From the NCBI RefSeq assembly GCF_918698005.1, contig NZ_CAKKLJ010000003.1, positions 1-64,000 on the forward strand: DNA of 64,000 bases. The letters run 5' to 3'. The first letter of the stretch is position 1. Each line of letters opens with the position of its first letter. Under the pieces are notes generated by a model that did not search any database, was not told the origin of the DNA, and worked only from the letters and a program-made list of their open reading frames with translations. Origin of the DNA: Microbacterium sp. Bi121. GTDB lineage: Bacteria; Actinomycetota; Actinomycetes; Actinomycetales; Microbacteriaceae. Below are positions 54,965-64,000 of this stretch, in pieces. A program made the position numbers and the translations under genes.

Positions 54965-57520
54965 ATGCACGACACCCCTACGCGCTCTCCCCGGCGCTTC
55001 TGGCAGTGGGGCGCGGCATCCGCCCTCGCCATCGCCCTCGCGATTCCCACCACGACGGCGTACGCGACGCCGACCCCCGACTACCTCGCCGACCCAACCG
55101 CCGCGCCCGGCGACTATACGGAGGTGAACCTCGCAGCCGACCGGACAGCGGAGGACTTCTTCTACCGCATCCCCGCCCTCGCCCACCTCGGAAACGGCCT
55201 TCTGCTGGCGGCGTGGGACGCGCGCCCGGGCAGCGCCGCGGACGCGCCGAACCCGAACTCGATCATCCAGCGCCGCTCTGCCGACAACGGGCGCACCTGG
55301 AGTGATCTTCACATCATCGCCGCCGGCCACACCGGCACCGCGAAGTACGGGTACTCCGATCCGAGCTACGTCGTCGACCACGAGACAGGGCGCGTGTTCG
55401 CATTCTTCGTCTACTCGAAGGATCAGAGCTTCCAGAACGGCGGGTACGGCAACGACGACGCGGATCGGCAGATCACCAGCGCGGCCGTCATCCAGTCTGA
55501 CGACCAGGGACTCACGTGGAGCGAGCCGCGACTCATCACGGATGTCACCAAACCCGCGAACGGCACCACCAGCGGCGGGGTGTACACGCCCGTAGCCGGT
55601 GACGTGAAGGGCATGTTCGCCACTTCGGGTGAGGGCATCCAACTGCGCTACGGCGCGCACGCCGGGCGCCTCATCCAGCAGTACGCGGGAACGGTGCTCC
55701 AGCCGAACGGCAGCACGGCCATCCAGTCGTACTCGGTGTACTCCGACGACAACGGCGCGACCTGGCAGCGCGGCGCATATGTCGGAACGGGCATGGACGA
55801 GAACAAGGTCGTCGAGCTCTCAGACGGCCGGGTCATGCTGAACTCCCGCGACAGCTCCAACGGCCGCCTGCGCAAGGTCGCGATCTCGACCGATGGCGGA
55901 GCGACCTATGGTCCGGTCACCGCCGACACCGAGCTCCCGGATCCGACGAACAACGCGTCGATCACGCGCCTTCACCCCGAGGCGCCGGCGGGGACCGCGG
56001 ATGCGCGCAAGCTCATCTTCACGAACGCGAACAACGGCGCGAACGGCGACCGCGAGAACGGCGCAGTGCGCCTGTCCTGCGACGACGGCGAGACCTGGCC
56101 CGGGCTGCGGACACTCGAGACCGGGTTCTTCGCGTACTCGTCGGCGACCGCGCTCGACGAGGGCCGCATCGGTGTTCTCTGGGAGGGCAACTACACCGAC
56201 AGCATCCGCTTCTCGTCGTTCGACGAGGCGTGGCTGAACGCCGTGTGTGCTCCGCTGTCCGTCCCGGCGACGTCGCTCGCGCCGTCCGTGGCGACGAGCG
56301 TTCCGGTGACGGTGACGAACCAGGAAGACACAACTCTCACCGGCTCGGTGTCGCTGTTTACGCCGTCCGGATGGTCGGCGTCGGATGCTGCGATCGAAGG
56401 CCTCGCGCCGGGTGAGAGCACCACTGTGGAGGTGAGCGTGACCGCTCCGGCATCGGCAGCGGGCACGCAGCGGCTGCAGGCCGCGTTCACGGCACAGGAC
56501 GGTCGCGTGAGCCAGACGACCGCAGTGTTCGAGCTTCCCCCGGCTCCGACCGTCATCGGTGCCACGATCACGGGTGCTCGCACCGACACCGCTCGTGATC
56601 TCGCCACCCAGCCGTACACGGCTGGGGAGCAGGTGCCGTATGCGTTCCGCGTGGACAGCACGTCGACGATGACGACGTCGGTGGTGCCGACCACCGGCGA
56701 CTTCGCGCCGTTCTTGCCGCCGGGAGCCGGCAACTGCCGCTTCCTCACGCTCGCCGCAGGGGCCGGGTACACCTGCGCGACACCGAAGCACGCCGTCACG
56801 GCCGATGACATCGCCCGCGGCTACTTCGTCGCAGACACGACCTGGACGGTCTCGGCATCCGGTCAGCCGACCAAGACGATCGAGGTCGCCGGTGGCGAGG
56901 TCGACGTGGTCGCCCGCGACCCGCGCCTGACCGTCGAGGTGACCGGCGACTGGAACGACGCGGACGACAACGGTCTCGCCACGGCAGGCGAGACCGTCAC
57001 GTGGAACCGCGCCGTGCGCAACACCGGCAACGTGACGCTCACAGGTGTCACCGTCGGCGGCGCCGAGATCGGCACCCTCGCGTCAGGTGCGAGTGCGGCT
57101 CTCGAGGCGGAGACGACCACGCTCACGACCGCCGACATCGCCGCAGGAACTGTGAGCGCGGCATCCGTCGAGGCGAGCGCATCGAACGGGAAGCTCGCCG
57201 CCGACGTCTCGGTCGAGGCCAGCGCCGTCGAGTTGTCGACTGCCGCGGCCTGGAACACGCGAACCGCCTACGGCCAGGGTGACCACGTCACGTACGACGG
57301 CCGCCTGTGGATGGCGTCGTGGTGGACGAAGGCGCAGAAGCCCGGCGACCCGAACGGCCCCTGGCAGGAGATCGCCGTGGATGCCGAGGGCCGCACGGTC
57401 TGGACGCCTACGCGCATCTTCGACAAGGATGACGAGGTCGTCCACGACGGCACCGGGTACACCGCGAAGTGGTGGACCCGGAACCAGCAGCCCGGGCTTG
57501 CGAACGGGCCCTGGAAGTAG
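54965..57520 (+). CDS. nanH: secreted exo-alpha-sialidase (GH33) with two chitin-binding-like modules
   Basis: An 851-residue secreted enzyme. The signal peptide ends near TTTAYA (about 34). The six-bladed sialidase domain, about 50-430, has the arginine motif YRIP (67-70) and five Asp boxes: SADNGRTW (105), SDDQGLTW (178), SDDNGATW (260), STDGGATY (308) and CDDGETW (372). A NEW3-like module (about 435-525), DUF11-like modules (about 535-765) and two short CBM5/12-type modules (WNTRTAYGQGDHVTYDGRLW and the following repeat) complete it. It would release terminal sialic acid outside the cell for the importer encoded upstream. No wall anchor is seen. Confidence 0.92.
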   Translation: MHDTPTRSPRRFWQWGAASALAIALAIPTTTAYATPTPDYLADPTAAPGDYTEVNLAADRTAEDFFYRIPALAHLGNGLLLAAWDARPGSAADAPNPNSIIQRRSADNGRTWSDLHIIAAGHTGTAKYGYSDPSYVVDHETGRVFAFFVYSKDQSFQNGGYGNDDADRQITSAAVIQSDDQGLTWSEPRLITDVTKPANGTTSGGVYTPVAGDVKGMFATSGEGIQLRYGAHAGRLIQQYAGTVLQPNGSTAIQSYSVYSDDNGATWQRGAYVGTGMDENKVVELSDGRVMLNSRDSSNGRLRKVAISTDGGATYGPVTADTELPDPTNNASITRLHPEAPAGTADARKLIFTNANNGANGDRENGAVRLSCDDGETWPGLRTLETGFFAYSSATALDEGRIGVLWEGNYTDSIRFSSFDEAWLNAVCAPLSVPATSLAPSVATSVPVTVTNQEDTTLTGSVSLFTPSGWSASDAAIEGLAPGESTTVEVSVTAPASAAGTQRLQAAFTAQDGRVSQTTAVFELPPAPTVIGATITGARTDTARDLATQPYTAGEQVPYAFRVDSTSTMTTSVVPTTGDFAPFLPPGAGNCRFLTLAAGAGYTCATPKHAVTADDIARGYFVADTTWTVSASGQPTKTIEVAGGEVDVVARDPRLTVEVTGDWNDADDNGLATAGETVTWNRAVRNTGNVTLTGVTVGGAEIGTLASGASAALEAETTTLTTADIAAGTVSAASVEASASNGKLAADVSVEASAVELSTAAAWNTRTAYGQGDHVTYDGRLWMASWWTKAQKPGDPNGPWQEIAVDAEGRTVWTPTRIFDKDDEVVHDGTGYTAKWWTRNQQPGLANGPWK

Positions 57521-57530
57521 CATCCGGAAC

Positions 57531-57575
57531 CAGCAGAGGGGTGCAGCCGACCGAGTCGACTGCACCCCTCTGCTG
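57531..57575. terminator. bidirectional terminator between sialidase and alcohol dehydrogenase genes
   Basis: A perfect 16-bp stem (57531-57546 with 57560-57575) with a 13-base loop sits exactly between the convergent stops. It ends the sialic acid operon. Confidence 0.8.
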
Positions 57576-57581
57576 CCGGCG

Positions 57582-58631
57582 TCAGACCTTCAAGGTCTCG
57601 ATGTCGATCACGAACCGGTAGCGGACATCGGATGCCAGCACCCTGGCCCATGCATCATTGACCTGATCGGCAGAGGTGATCTCGACCTCGGGGGCGATGC
57701 CGTGCTCGGCGCAGAAGTCGAGCATCTCCTGGGTCTCGGCGATGCCGCCGATGTTGGAGCCGGCGAACGAGCGGCGGCGGCCGATCAGCGTTCCGGCGCG
57801 GACGCTCATCGCCTCCGGCGGGGCGCCGACGTTGACCATCGTCCCGTTCAGTGCGAGCAGCCTCAGGTGCGCGTCGAGGTCGATCGCGGCCGAGACGGAG
57901 TTGATGATCAGGTCGAAGCTGTTCCGCAGCGTGCGGAACGTCTCCGGGTCCTGCGTCGCGAAGTAGTGGTCGGCGCCGAGCCTCAGGGCGTCGTCCCGCT
58001 TCGAGTCCGAACGCGAGAGCACGGTGACCTCGGCGCCCATGGCGTGCGCGATCTTGACGGCCATGTGGCCGAGGCCGCCCAGGCCGATCACGGCGACCTT
58101 CTTGCCGGGGCCGGCGTTCCAGTGGCGCAGCGGCGAATACGTGGTGATGCCTGCGCACAGCAGGGGAGCGGCCTTCTCGTACGGGATCGCCTCGGGAACG
58201 CGCAGCACGAAGTCCTCGGTCACGACGACGGAGGTGGCGTAGCCGCCCTGCGTGATGGTGCCGTCGACGTCCTTCGCGCCGTAGGTTCCGATCGCGCCGC
58301 TCTCGCAGTACTGCTCCTCGCCGGCGGCGCAACTCGCGCATTCGCCGCAGGAGTTCACGAGGCATCCGACGCCGACGCGGTTACCGACCGCGAACTTCGT
58401 GACGTCCGATCCGACCTCGGCGACTGCGCCGACGATCTCGTGCCCGACCGTCAGCGGGTAGTGCTGCGGACCCCAGTCGCCGTTCACCGTGTGGATGTCG
58501 GAGTGGCAGATGCCGGCCCAGCGGATGTCGATGCGGACGTCCTTCGGCCCGACATCACGGCGTTCGACGCTGCCGGTGAAGAGGGCCTCGGTGGCTGAGG
58601 GTGCGACGATGGCGGGGATCACAGTTGGCAT
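57582..58631 (-). CDS. zinc-dependent NAD(P) alcohol dehydrogenase (cinnamyl-alcohol/YahK type)
   Basis: A 349-residue medium-chain dehydrogenase. Catalytic zinc ligands are in AGICHSD and TVGHEIVG, structural zinc cysteines in [19 protein letters not shown], and the Rossmann loop is [26 protein letters not shown]. These features match the YahK/CAD group, which reduces aldehydes with NADPH. It is a single-gene unit. Confidence 0.9.
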   Translation of the reverse strand: MPTVIPAIVAPSATEALFTGSVERRDVGPKDVRIDIRWAGICHSDIHTVNGDWGPQHYPLTVGHEIVGAVAEVGSDVTKFAVGNRVGVGCLVNSCGECASCAAGEEQYCESGAIGTYGAKDVDGTITQGGYATSVVVTEDFVLRVPEAIPYEKAAPLLCAGITTYSPLRHWNAGPGKKVAVIGLGGLGHMAVKIAHAMGAEVTVLSRSDSKRDDALRLGADHYFATQDPETFRTLRNSFDLIINSVSAAIDLDAHLRLLALNGTMVNVGAPPEAMSVRAGTLIGRRRSFAGSNIGGIAETQEMLDFCAEHGIAPEVEITSADQVNDAWARVLASDVRYRFVIDIETLKV

Positions 58632-58678
58632 GATCCGAGCGTAGACCGCTCTCCCGGGGTTGGGCTCGTTGAAGCGGG

Positions 58679-59479
58679 TCAGGCGCGGCCGAGGAACTCC
58701 AGCGCAGCATCCTTGAACGCGCGCGACCCCGGCGCGTTGAAGTGGTGACGGCCGGGGATCTCGAAGAACGTCCCTTCGGGCGCCGCCTCCGCCAGGGTTC
58801 GGGAGCCGGCGATGATGGCATCCTCCGATCCGGTGGCGAACAGGATCGGTCTGGTCGGCGCGTTCGCCGGGTCCGGGTCGACGGTCCGCGTCCTGCGCAT
58901 TCCCTCAGCCAGCGCGACGAGCGAACGGAGATCGTTGCCCGGCACCCGCTCCGTGAGAGCGATGTAGTTCTGCGTCGCCTGATCCGTCACCGGCGTGCCG
59001 TCGTCCGCGTACGCGCGCACCTGGTCGAGGTCGAGTCGCTCCAGAGGGATGCCGTCCGGCACGCCGCCCAGCACGGCACGGTCGATGCGCTGCGGAAGAT
59101 CGCGCACGACCTCCCAGCCCACGCGGGCGCCCAGCGAGTACCCGACGTAGAAGGCTTCTTCCACGAGGTAGGTGTCCATGACCGTCTCGACGTCCCCGAC
59201 GAGGGTGCGGATCGCGTAGGCATCCGGTTCATGCGGCTTGTCGCTGTTGCCGTGCCCGCGCTGGTCGAGGGCGAGCACTCGGTAGCCGGCGCGCGTGAGC
59301 TCTCGCACCCAGCCGGTGAGCACCCAGTTGTCGCGCACGTTCGAGGCGAAGCCGTGGACGATCACCACGACCGGCGCATCGAACTCGCCCCACGTGTAGG
59401 TCGCCAACCGGGTTCCGTCGGCGGCGTAGACGAGCTGCGGATCCGGCATCCGCGTGAGTTCGGAGAGAGGGACAGCCAC
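58679..59479 (-). CDS. alpha/beta hydrolase
   Basis: A protein of about 266 residues with the oxyanion motif [14 protein letters not shown], nucleophile elbow [10 protein letters not shown], acid region FATGSEDAI and catalytic His in GRHHFNAPG. It also has the [11 protein letters not shown] loop common in epoxide hydrolase and haloperoxidase relatives. The start is uncertain: GTG at 59479 has GGAG very close upstream, and an ATG at 59449 is an alternative. Substrate unknown. Confidence 0.8.
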   Translation of the reverse strand: MAVPLSELTRMPDPQLVYAADGTRLATYTWGEFDAPVVVIVHGFASNVRDNWVLTGWVRELTRAGYRVLALDQRGHGNSDKPHEPDAYAIRTLVGDVETVMDTYLVEEAFYVGYSLGARVGWEVVRDLPQRIDRAVLGGVPDGIPLERLDLDQVRAYADDGTPVTDQATQNYIALTERVPGNDLRSLVALAEGMRRTRTVDPDPANAPTRPILFATGSEDAIIAGSRTLAEAAPEGTFFEIPGRHHFNAPGSRAFKDAALEFLGRA

Positions 59480-59610
59480 ATCTCCATCATGGTCCTCCTG
59501 GCGCGACCTCACGCTTCTTGGACCCGTTTCAATAACATCATCCTTCCGATGGATGCGGATGTCCGCGGTCGTGCGTACCGTTGAATCAGATAGTCGACCG
59601 GGGGGTCAGG

Positions 59611-60027
59611 ATGTCAACGATCGGAATGGTTAGAGACCTTGCAGAGTTCTTCCTGTGGGTCGGCATCTCAGGGGCAGGCATCGCTCTCGTCTGCGCGATC
59701 GTGGCTCTGGTCGCACTCGCGTTCGGTGCCGCCGGGATCGCGGGCGGAGCATCCGCCGCATGGATCGGCGGGGCGCTGCTGAGCCTCACGTCCGGGTTCT
59801 CGGGGCAGTGGATTCCTGCGTTCGCCGCAGTCGGCGGCCTCATCGCGGCTCTCGTGCTCGGCGGTCTCGCGCGCCCGCTCGTCAGGGCGTTCCAGGCACG
59901 GCCGACGCCGCAGCGTCCAGAGGTAACGGCATCCGTCACGCTGCCCGCGCCGGCCGCGGTTTCGTCAGCGAAGCCGGCGCCGCGAATCGTCGGCGTGCGC
60001 ACTGTCGCTTCCGAATCGATTCGATAG
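59611..60027 (+). CDS. small membrane protein of unknown function
   Basis: A 138-residue protein with two or three hydrophobic helices (FFLWVGISGAGIALVCAIVALVALAFG, GGASAAWIGGALLSL, WIPAFAAVGGLIAALVLGGLA) and a Pro/Ala-rich cytoplasmic tail ending in basic residues. The ATG at 59611 has GGGGGGTCAGG upstream; an earlier in-frame start at 59581 lacks a site. I recognise no family. Confidence 0.65.
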   Translation: MSTIGMVRDLAEFFLWVGISGAGIALVCAIVALVALAFGAAGIAGGASAAWIGGALLSLTSGFSGQWIPAFAAVGGLIAALVLGGLARPLVRAFQARPTPQRPEVTASVTLPAPAAVSSAKPAPRIVGVRTVASESIR

Positions 60028-60035
60028 ACTGGGCG

Positions 60036-60054
60036 CTCGCCGATCCTCGGCGAG
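60036..60054 (+). terminator. candidate terminator hairpin before the MATE gene
   Basis: CTCGCCGA (60036-60043) pairs perfectly with TCGGCGAG (60047-60054) across a 3-base loop, nine bases after the small membrane protein stop. It has no clear T tract; it could also be a leader hairpin of the MATE gene. Confidence 0.45.
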
Positions 60055-60096
60055 CCGATTCCCCCTGATCTTCGTCTCCGGAAGCCGTTCCCCCGC

Positions 60097-61569
60097 ATGG
60101 CCACGTCCCTCACCACCGGGCGCCCTTGGCGCGTCATCCTCGCGTTCTCCGTCCCTCTGCTGATCGGCAATGTCGTCCAGCAGCTGTACCAGGTCGTCGA
60201 CACGGTGGTCGTCGGTCGTGAGCTGGGCGTCAACTCCCTCGCCGCGGTCGGCGCGACCGGCAGTCTGCTGTTCCTGCTGCTCGGATTCGCCTGGGGCATG
60301 ACGAGCGGATTCGCGATCCCGACCGCACAGGCCTTCGGCGCCCGGGACTCCGCAGCGGTGCGCCGCTCGGTCACCACCGGAACCCTGCTGGCCGCAGTCG
60401 CCAGCATCCTGATCACGGTCGGCGGCCCTCTGCTCGCAGAGCCCGTCCTCGTGCTCATGCGAACACCGCCCGAGCTGCTCGCGGAGGCGACGCTGTTCAC
60501 GCAGATCAGCTTCCTCGGCGGCGGCGCGACGATGTTCTTCAACTACCTGTCGGCGATCATCCGTGCGATCGGCGACTCCAAGACGCCGTTGGTGTTCCTC
60601 ACGATCGCGTGCGCGCTGAACGTCGTCCTCGTGATCGTGCTGGTCGGTCCGGTCGGGTGGGGCGTCGCCGGCGCGGCTCTCGCGACCGTCGTCGCGCAGG
60701 CCGTTTCCGTGCTGCTCTGCCTCGAGTTCGTCAGGCGGCGGATGCCTGTGCTGCACGTGCGGCGCGAAGACTGGCGCATCACACGGGGCGATATCTTCGA
60801 CCACCTTCGGCTCGGCCTGCCGATGGGGTTCCAGGCATCCATCATCGCGATCGGCACCCTTGTCGTGCAGGTGGCGCTGAACGTCCTGGGCCCCGAGGCC
60901 ATCGCCGCCTACACGACGGCATCCCGGGTCGACAGTCTCGCAACCGCTCTGCTCGCCTCGCTGGGGCTCGCCGTTTCGATGTACGTCGCGCAGAACTTCG
61001 GCGGTCGTCGCCCCGACCGCATCCGCGCCGGAGTCGTGCAGGCGACCTGGATGGCGATCATCGCCTCGCTCGTCCTGGGAGTCGTGCTCATCGCATTCGG
61101 CACGCATCTCGTCCGACTCTTCGTCGGAGACGGAGCCGACGAGGTCGTGGACAGCGCCCACCTCATGCTCATCATCAACGGGTCGACCTACTCGCTGCTG
61201 GGAGTGCTGTTCGTTCTGCGCGGCGCGCTGCAGGGACTCGGGCAGGCGATGATCCCGACGATCACCGGGGTCGTCGAGCTGTTCGCGCGTGTCGCGGCAG
61301 CCGTCGCGCTCGGTGCGGTGCTCGGTTTCGCCGGCGTCGCCATGAGCAACCCGCTCGCGTGGGTCGGTGCGGTCGTGATCCTGATCCCGGCCTACGTCCG
61401 GGCCCATCGGGCGCTGATGAGGATGCCGGTCGATCCGCTCGAGCCGACGCTGACCACCCCGATCGCGATCGTGGGACCGGACAACAGCTCGTTGAACGTG
61501 GATGTCGTGGTCACCCAGCCCATCCCGGTCGTCATGCAGAAGCGCTGGAAGAAGCTGCTGCGCCGGTAG
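60097..61569 (+). CDS. MATE-family efflux transporter
   Basis: A 490-residue exporter with twelve predicted helices in two MatE repeats: PLLIGNVVQQLYQVVDTVVVGRELG near the N terminus and GLPMGFQASIIAIGTLVVQVALNVLG in the second half, with GWGVAGAALATVVAQ and FAGVAMSNPLAW at equivalent places. The last 50 residues form a cytoplasmic tail with Thr/Pro-rich stretches. It should export cationic drugs or metabolites in exchange for sodium or protons. Confidence 0.9.
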   Translation: MATSLTTGRPWRVILAFSVPLLIGNVVQQLYQVVDTVVVGRELGVNSLAAVGATGSLLFLLLGFAWGMTSGFAIPTAQAFGARDSAAVRRSVTTGTLLAAVASILITVGGPLLAEPVLVLMRTPPELLAEATLFTQISFLGGGATMFFNYLSAIIRAIGDSKTPLVFLTIACALNVVLVIVLVGPVGWGVAGAALATVVAQAVSVLLCLEFVRRRMPVLHVRREDWRITRGDIFDHLRLGLPMGFQASIIAIGTLVVQVALNVLGPEAIAAYTTASRVDSLATALLASLGLAVSMYVAQNFGGRRPDRIRAGVVQATWMAIIASLVLGVVLIAFGTHLVRLFVGDGADEVVDSAHLMLIINGSTYSLLGVLFVLRGALQGLGQAMIPTITGVVELFARVAAAVALGAVLGFAGVAMSNPLAWVGAVVILIPAYVRAHRALMRMPVDPLEPTLTTPIAIVGPDNSSLNVDVVVTQPIPVVMQKRWKKLLRR

Positions 61570-61593
61570 GACCTCGCCTTATCGGGAGGCGCC

Positions 61594-61643
61594 CGCGCTG
61601 CTGTTCCCGCGCTCGCGCTGCTGTTCCCTGCCCCGCGCTGTCC
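61594..61643. repeat. 20-bp tandem repeat, two and a half copies
   Basis: Units starting CGCGCTGCTGTTCCC lie at 61594 and 61614, with a shortened third start (CGCGCTGTCC) at 61634, in the 137-bp gap between the convergent MATE and Lrp-type genes. I see no open frame or clear terminator in it. Confidence 0.6.
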
Positions 61644-61706
61644 AAAGCTGTTCGCGCGGCGGAAACTTCTGCAGCGTCGACAGGAATGAGCAGCGCGACG
61701 GGCGCG

Positions 61707-62180
61707 CTACCTGATCACGCCGCGGCCGTCGCGCAGCTCGAAGACCAGCTGGGTCTCGGTTCCGCGGACGACCGGATGCACCGTGATGTGCTCGAGGACG
61801 ATGTCGCGCAGCGCCGTGGCGTCCTGAACCGCGACGTGCACCAGGAAGTCATCGACGCCGGCGACGTGGAACACCTGCAGCACCCGTGGTGTCGCGACGA
61901 GCGCATCGAACAGGGCGTTGACCTTCTCGCCGGTGTGGTTGGCCAGTCGCACCTTGATGATGGCCTCGAGCGGGTAGCCCAGCGCTGCCGCGTCGAGGCG
62001 GACGCGGGTGTCTCGGATGATGCCGCGATCGCGCAGGCTGCGCACGCGGTGCGCGCACGTCGACTCGGCGAGCCCAAGCCGCTGCGCCAGCGCCTTGTTC
62101 GTGAGATCGGCGCGCGTGCTGAGCGCGGCGAGGATCTCGAGGTCGATCTCGTCGAGTTGCGCTTTCGCCAACCTGGTCAC
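61707..62180 (-). CDS. Lrp/AsnC-family transcriptional regulator
   Basis: A 157-residue regulator. Residues 10-60 contain the AsnC-type helix-turn-helix (LDEIDLEILAALSTRADLTNKALAQRLGLAESTCAHRVRSLRDRGII). The RAM effector domain follows (EAIIKVRLANHTGEKVNALFDAL, VLQVFHVAGVDDFLVHVAVQD). I chose the GTG at 62180; the frame is open upstream but overlaps the divergent promoter region. It faces the trans-sulfuration enzyme gene, so a sulfur amino acid is its likely effector. Confidence 0.86.
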   Translation of the reverse strand: MTRLAKAQLDEIDLEILAALSTRADLTNKALAQRLGLAESTCAHRVRSLRDRGIIRDTRVRLDAAALGYPLEAIIKVRLANHTGEKVNALFDALVATPRVLQVFHVAGVDDFLVHVAVQDATALRDIVLEHITVHPVVRGTETQLVFELRDGRGVIR

Positions 62181-62209
62181 CTCTGATCCCGTCGAATCCG
62201 TCGAAAATT

Positions 62210-62240
62210 CTGCATCCACGCGTTCAGGCGGCGGATGCAG
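62210..62240. promoter_or_regulatory. candidate Lrp-type operator
   Basis: CTGCATCC (62210-62217) and GGATGCAG (62233-62240) form a perfect inverted repeat with 15 bases between, framed by GAAAATTC and GAATTC on the outer sides. It occupies the centre of the 104-bp divergent gap between the Lrp-type gene and the PLP enzyme gene. Confidence 0.5.
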
Positions 62241-62284
62241 TCGAATTCTCCCATTCTCACCGGGATTCCGGCAACGTAGAGAGC

Positions 62285-63514
62285 ATGACTGCAATGCCGC
62301 ACTCGCCCTTCGACACGCCTCTGCATCCCGACACGATCGCGGTGCACAGCGGCCGTGGAGACCTCCAGGACCTCGGCGTCCACGCTCTGCCGATCGACCT
62401 GTCCACGACCAATCCGTTGCCCGATATCGAGCGCGGCGGCGACTCGTACGAGGCGATGGCGACAGGCGGTCGGCCGATCGCCGACGGCAGCCTCGTGTAC
62501 CAACGGCTGTGGAACCCGACGGTCGCACGGTTCGAGGACGCGCTGGCCGAGATGGAGCACGCCGAGGCGGCTGTCGCGTTCTCCTCCGGCATGGCCGCGA
62601 TGACGGCCGTGATCCTCGCGATGACGGCGGCAACGGGCAAGCATCACGTCGTAGCAGTGCGACCGTTGTACGGCGGAACGGATCACCTGCTCGGTTCAGG
62701 CCTGCTCGGCACCGAGGTCACCTTCTGCCATGCGTCCGAGGTGGGCGTCAGCATCCGCCCCGACACCGGGCTCGTCGTCATGGAGACGCCGGCGAACCCG
62801 ACGCTCGACCTCGTCGACATCGCCGCTGTCGTGGCCGGGGCGGGCGATGTTCCCGTCGTGGTCGACAACACGTTCGCAACGCCCATCCTGCAGAACCCGC
62901 TCGACCACGGCACAGCCATGTCGCTGCACAGCGCGACGAAGTACCTCGGCGGCCACGGCGACGTGATCGCCGGCGTCGTCGCGTGCAGCGAGGAGATCGC
63001 CGAGGCTCTGCGCCGCGTTCGTGCGGTGACCGGTGGGCTGCTGCATCCGCTCGGCGCCTACCTGCTGCACCGCGGTCTCACGACGCTGCCGGTGCGGATC
63101 CGCCAGCAGCAGGAGAACGCGCAGCAGGTCGTGCAATGGCTCATCGATCGGCCCGAGGTCGACGAGGTGTTCTTCCCCGGTCTCGATGGAGATCCGCAGG
63201 GGATCCTCGAGCGTCAGATGCGCGGCACCGGCGCGATGATCGCGATGCGGATGCGCGGTGGGTATGCGGCGGCGAGTCGGGTGGCATCCGCCGTCAACCT
63301 GTTCACGCACGCGGTGTCGCTCGGGGGAGTGGATTCGCTCATCCAGCATCCGGCCGCTCTGACGCACCGCCCTGTGCCGGCGGACGCACGTCCGGATGCC
63401 GCCGTCCTGCGTCTCTCGATCGGCCTCGAGAACGCCGGAGATCTGATCGCCGACCTCGCTCGCGCATTCGCTGTTGTCGGATCACTACAAGAAACCGAGT
63501 CCCAGCGGATCTGA
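62285..63514 (+). CDS. PLP-dependent trans-sulfuration enzyme (cystathionine gamma-synthase / methionine gamma-lyase family)
   Basis: A 409-residue Cys/Met metabolism enzyme. The PLP lysine lies in LHSATKYLGGHGDVIAG, the phosphate and ring contacts in FSSGMAAM and RPLYGGTDHL, VDNTFATPILQNPL holds the cofactor Asp, and the C-terminal LRLSIGLENAGDLIADL is diagnostic. The family includes cystathionine synthases and lyases and methionine gamma-lyase, which I cannot separate here. It is divergent from an Lrp-type regulator. An ATG three codons in is an alternative start. Confidence 0.88.
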   Translation: MTAMPHSPFDTPLHPDTIAVHSGRGDLQDLGVHALPIDLSTTNPLPDIERGGDSYEAMATGGRPIADGSLVYQRLWNPTVARFEDALAEMEHAEAAVAFSSGMAAMTAVILAMTAATGKHHVVAVRPLYGGTDHLLGSGLLGTEVTFCHASEVGVSIRPDTGLVVMETPANPTLDLVDIAAVVAGAGDVPVVVDNTFATPILQNPLDHGTAMSLHSATKYLGGHGDVIAGVVACSEEIAEALRRVRAVTGGLLHPLGAYLLHRGLTTLPVRIRQQQENAQQVVQWLIDRPEVDEVFFPGLDGDPQGILERQMRGTGAMIAMRMRGGYAAASRVASAVNLFTHAVSLGGVDSLIQHPAALTHRPVPADARPDAAVLRLSIGLENAGDLIADLARAFAVVGSLQETESQRI

Positions 63515-63607
63515 AACTTAGTACCCAGTCGCAAAGCCGGACGACTTCGGCCCGTGCGCTCCTACACTCGCGAGTGGCAACGACGCCACTGACCTCTGGA
63601 GCCCTCG

Positions 63608-64000
63608 ATGACGAGTTCTAAGCCTCACGCGCACGGCAACGGCGTGCGCATCACCGTCATCATCCTCGCTCTGCTTCTCGCAGCGATGGTGATGATCTTC
63701 TTCCTCACGACCGGAAAGATCGCGGCGGGTGCCGCCGAGCTGTCGGACGGAACGGGAACAGCCCGCGACGGCTCGGCCGAGCTCGCCACCGGAGCGCAGG
63801 ACCTGTCCGCCGGAGCTCAGAAGCTCGCGGACGGAACCGAGAGCCTCGCAGCCGGCGCATCGAGCGCCCACGACGGATCGCAGAAACTCGCCGCCGGGGC
63901 GCTGAAGGCGTCGACGGGTGCAGCCACGCTCGCCACCGGCGCAGGCACGCTCGCGGCCGGAACCGCGAGCGCCGAGTCGGGCGCCGCGCGCCTCGACAAC
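63608..64000 (+). CDS. membrane protein with repeated GAxxL-xxG heptad-like segments, cut by the window end
   Basis: The first 131 codons of a longer gene. A short basic N terminus precedes one membrane helix (VRITVIILALLLAAMVMIFFLTTG). A run of 7- to 14-residue repeats follows, such as GAQDLSAGAQKLADGTESLAAG and GAATLATGAGTLAAG. This pattern is typical of the extracellular coiled region of YhgE/Pip-like proteins in type VII or export-related loci, but the diagnostic C-terminal membrane domain lies beyond the window. The start ATG is at 63608; TACACT at 63563-63568 may be its -10. Confidence 0.65.
   Translation, partial: MTSSKPHAHGNGVRITVIILALLLAAMVMIFFLTTGKIAAGAAELSDGTGTARDGSAELATGAQDLSAGAQKLADGTESLAAGASSAHDGSQKLAAGALKASTGAATLATGAGTLAAGTASAESGAARLDN

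Overview
The window is high-GC actinobacterial DNA. Its dense ATGA-type gene overlaps, its habit of writing Asp-Ala and Ala-Ser as GATGCC and GCATCC, the order rpsF-ssb-rpsR-rplI-dnaB, and the gene families present all point to Microbacteriaceae, most likely Microbacterium. The rpsF-dnaB block suggests the window is not far from the chromosome origin. I see no rRNA, tRNA, CRISPR array or prophage.

Layout. 0-4 kb: a gene remnant, then a three-gene VOC dioxygenase / serine hydrolase / flavin oxidoreductase operon that looks like a quinone or aromatic detoxification module. A complete IS481-family element is inserted exactly at the stop codon of its last gene. 4-9.6 kb: an oligopeptide-type ABC importer. 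9.7-11.7 kb: a TetR regulator divergent from a UGT-like glycosyltransferase. 11.7-16.5 kb: a membrane protein, then a GAF-type regulator, an aldehyde dehydrogenase and a DUF779 protein. 16.5-22.5 kb: a nonulosonic (sialic) acid surface-glycan cluster with a GT2 transferase, a polysialyltransferase-like protein, a NeuA-HAD fusion, a short NeuB and a DUF6716 protein. 22.5-24.4 kb: an unknown protein and a cation-efflux transporter. 24.4-31 kb: the ribosomal/ssb/dnaB block, interrupted between rplI and dnaB by two exported-protein genes on the other strand; one encodes a repetitive LAXTG protein with chaplin-like repeats. 31-36.6 kb: MFS transporter, DNA/RNA endonuclease, a broken patatin gene, a phosphatase, a DHFR-like protein, an isoaspartyl methyltransferase, an S4 protein and a 59-residue membrane protein. 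36.7-39.8 kb: an ECF41-type sigma factor locus with two NmrA-like reductases. 39.8-45 kb: J-domain protein, PnuC, DUF808, SDR, cupin, MsrB-MsrA. 45-57.5 kb: a sialic acid scavenging operon. 57.6-64 kb: alcohol dehydrogenase, hydrolase, MATE exporter, Lrp regulator with a trans-sulfuration enzyme, and the start of a repetitive membrane protein.

How it fits together. The two most coherent systems both concern sialic acids. The 16.5-22.5 kb genes would make, activate and transfer a nonulosonic acid onto a surface polymer. The 45-57.5 kb genes encode a secreted sialidase with carbohydrate-binding modules, an Opp-type importer and the lyase/kinase/epimerase set under a FadR-type regulator, so they would release, import and degrade sialic acid. 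Carrying both means the cell could decorate itself and also eat the same class of sugar. Regulatory DNA is unusually legible in places: two mirror-image ECF41 promoters, a perfect palindrome in front of the sialic acid importer, matching strong hairpins between binding-protein and permease genes of both importers, and two copies of a 65-bp hairpin element.
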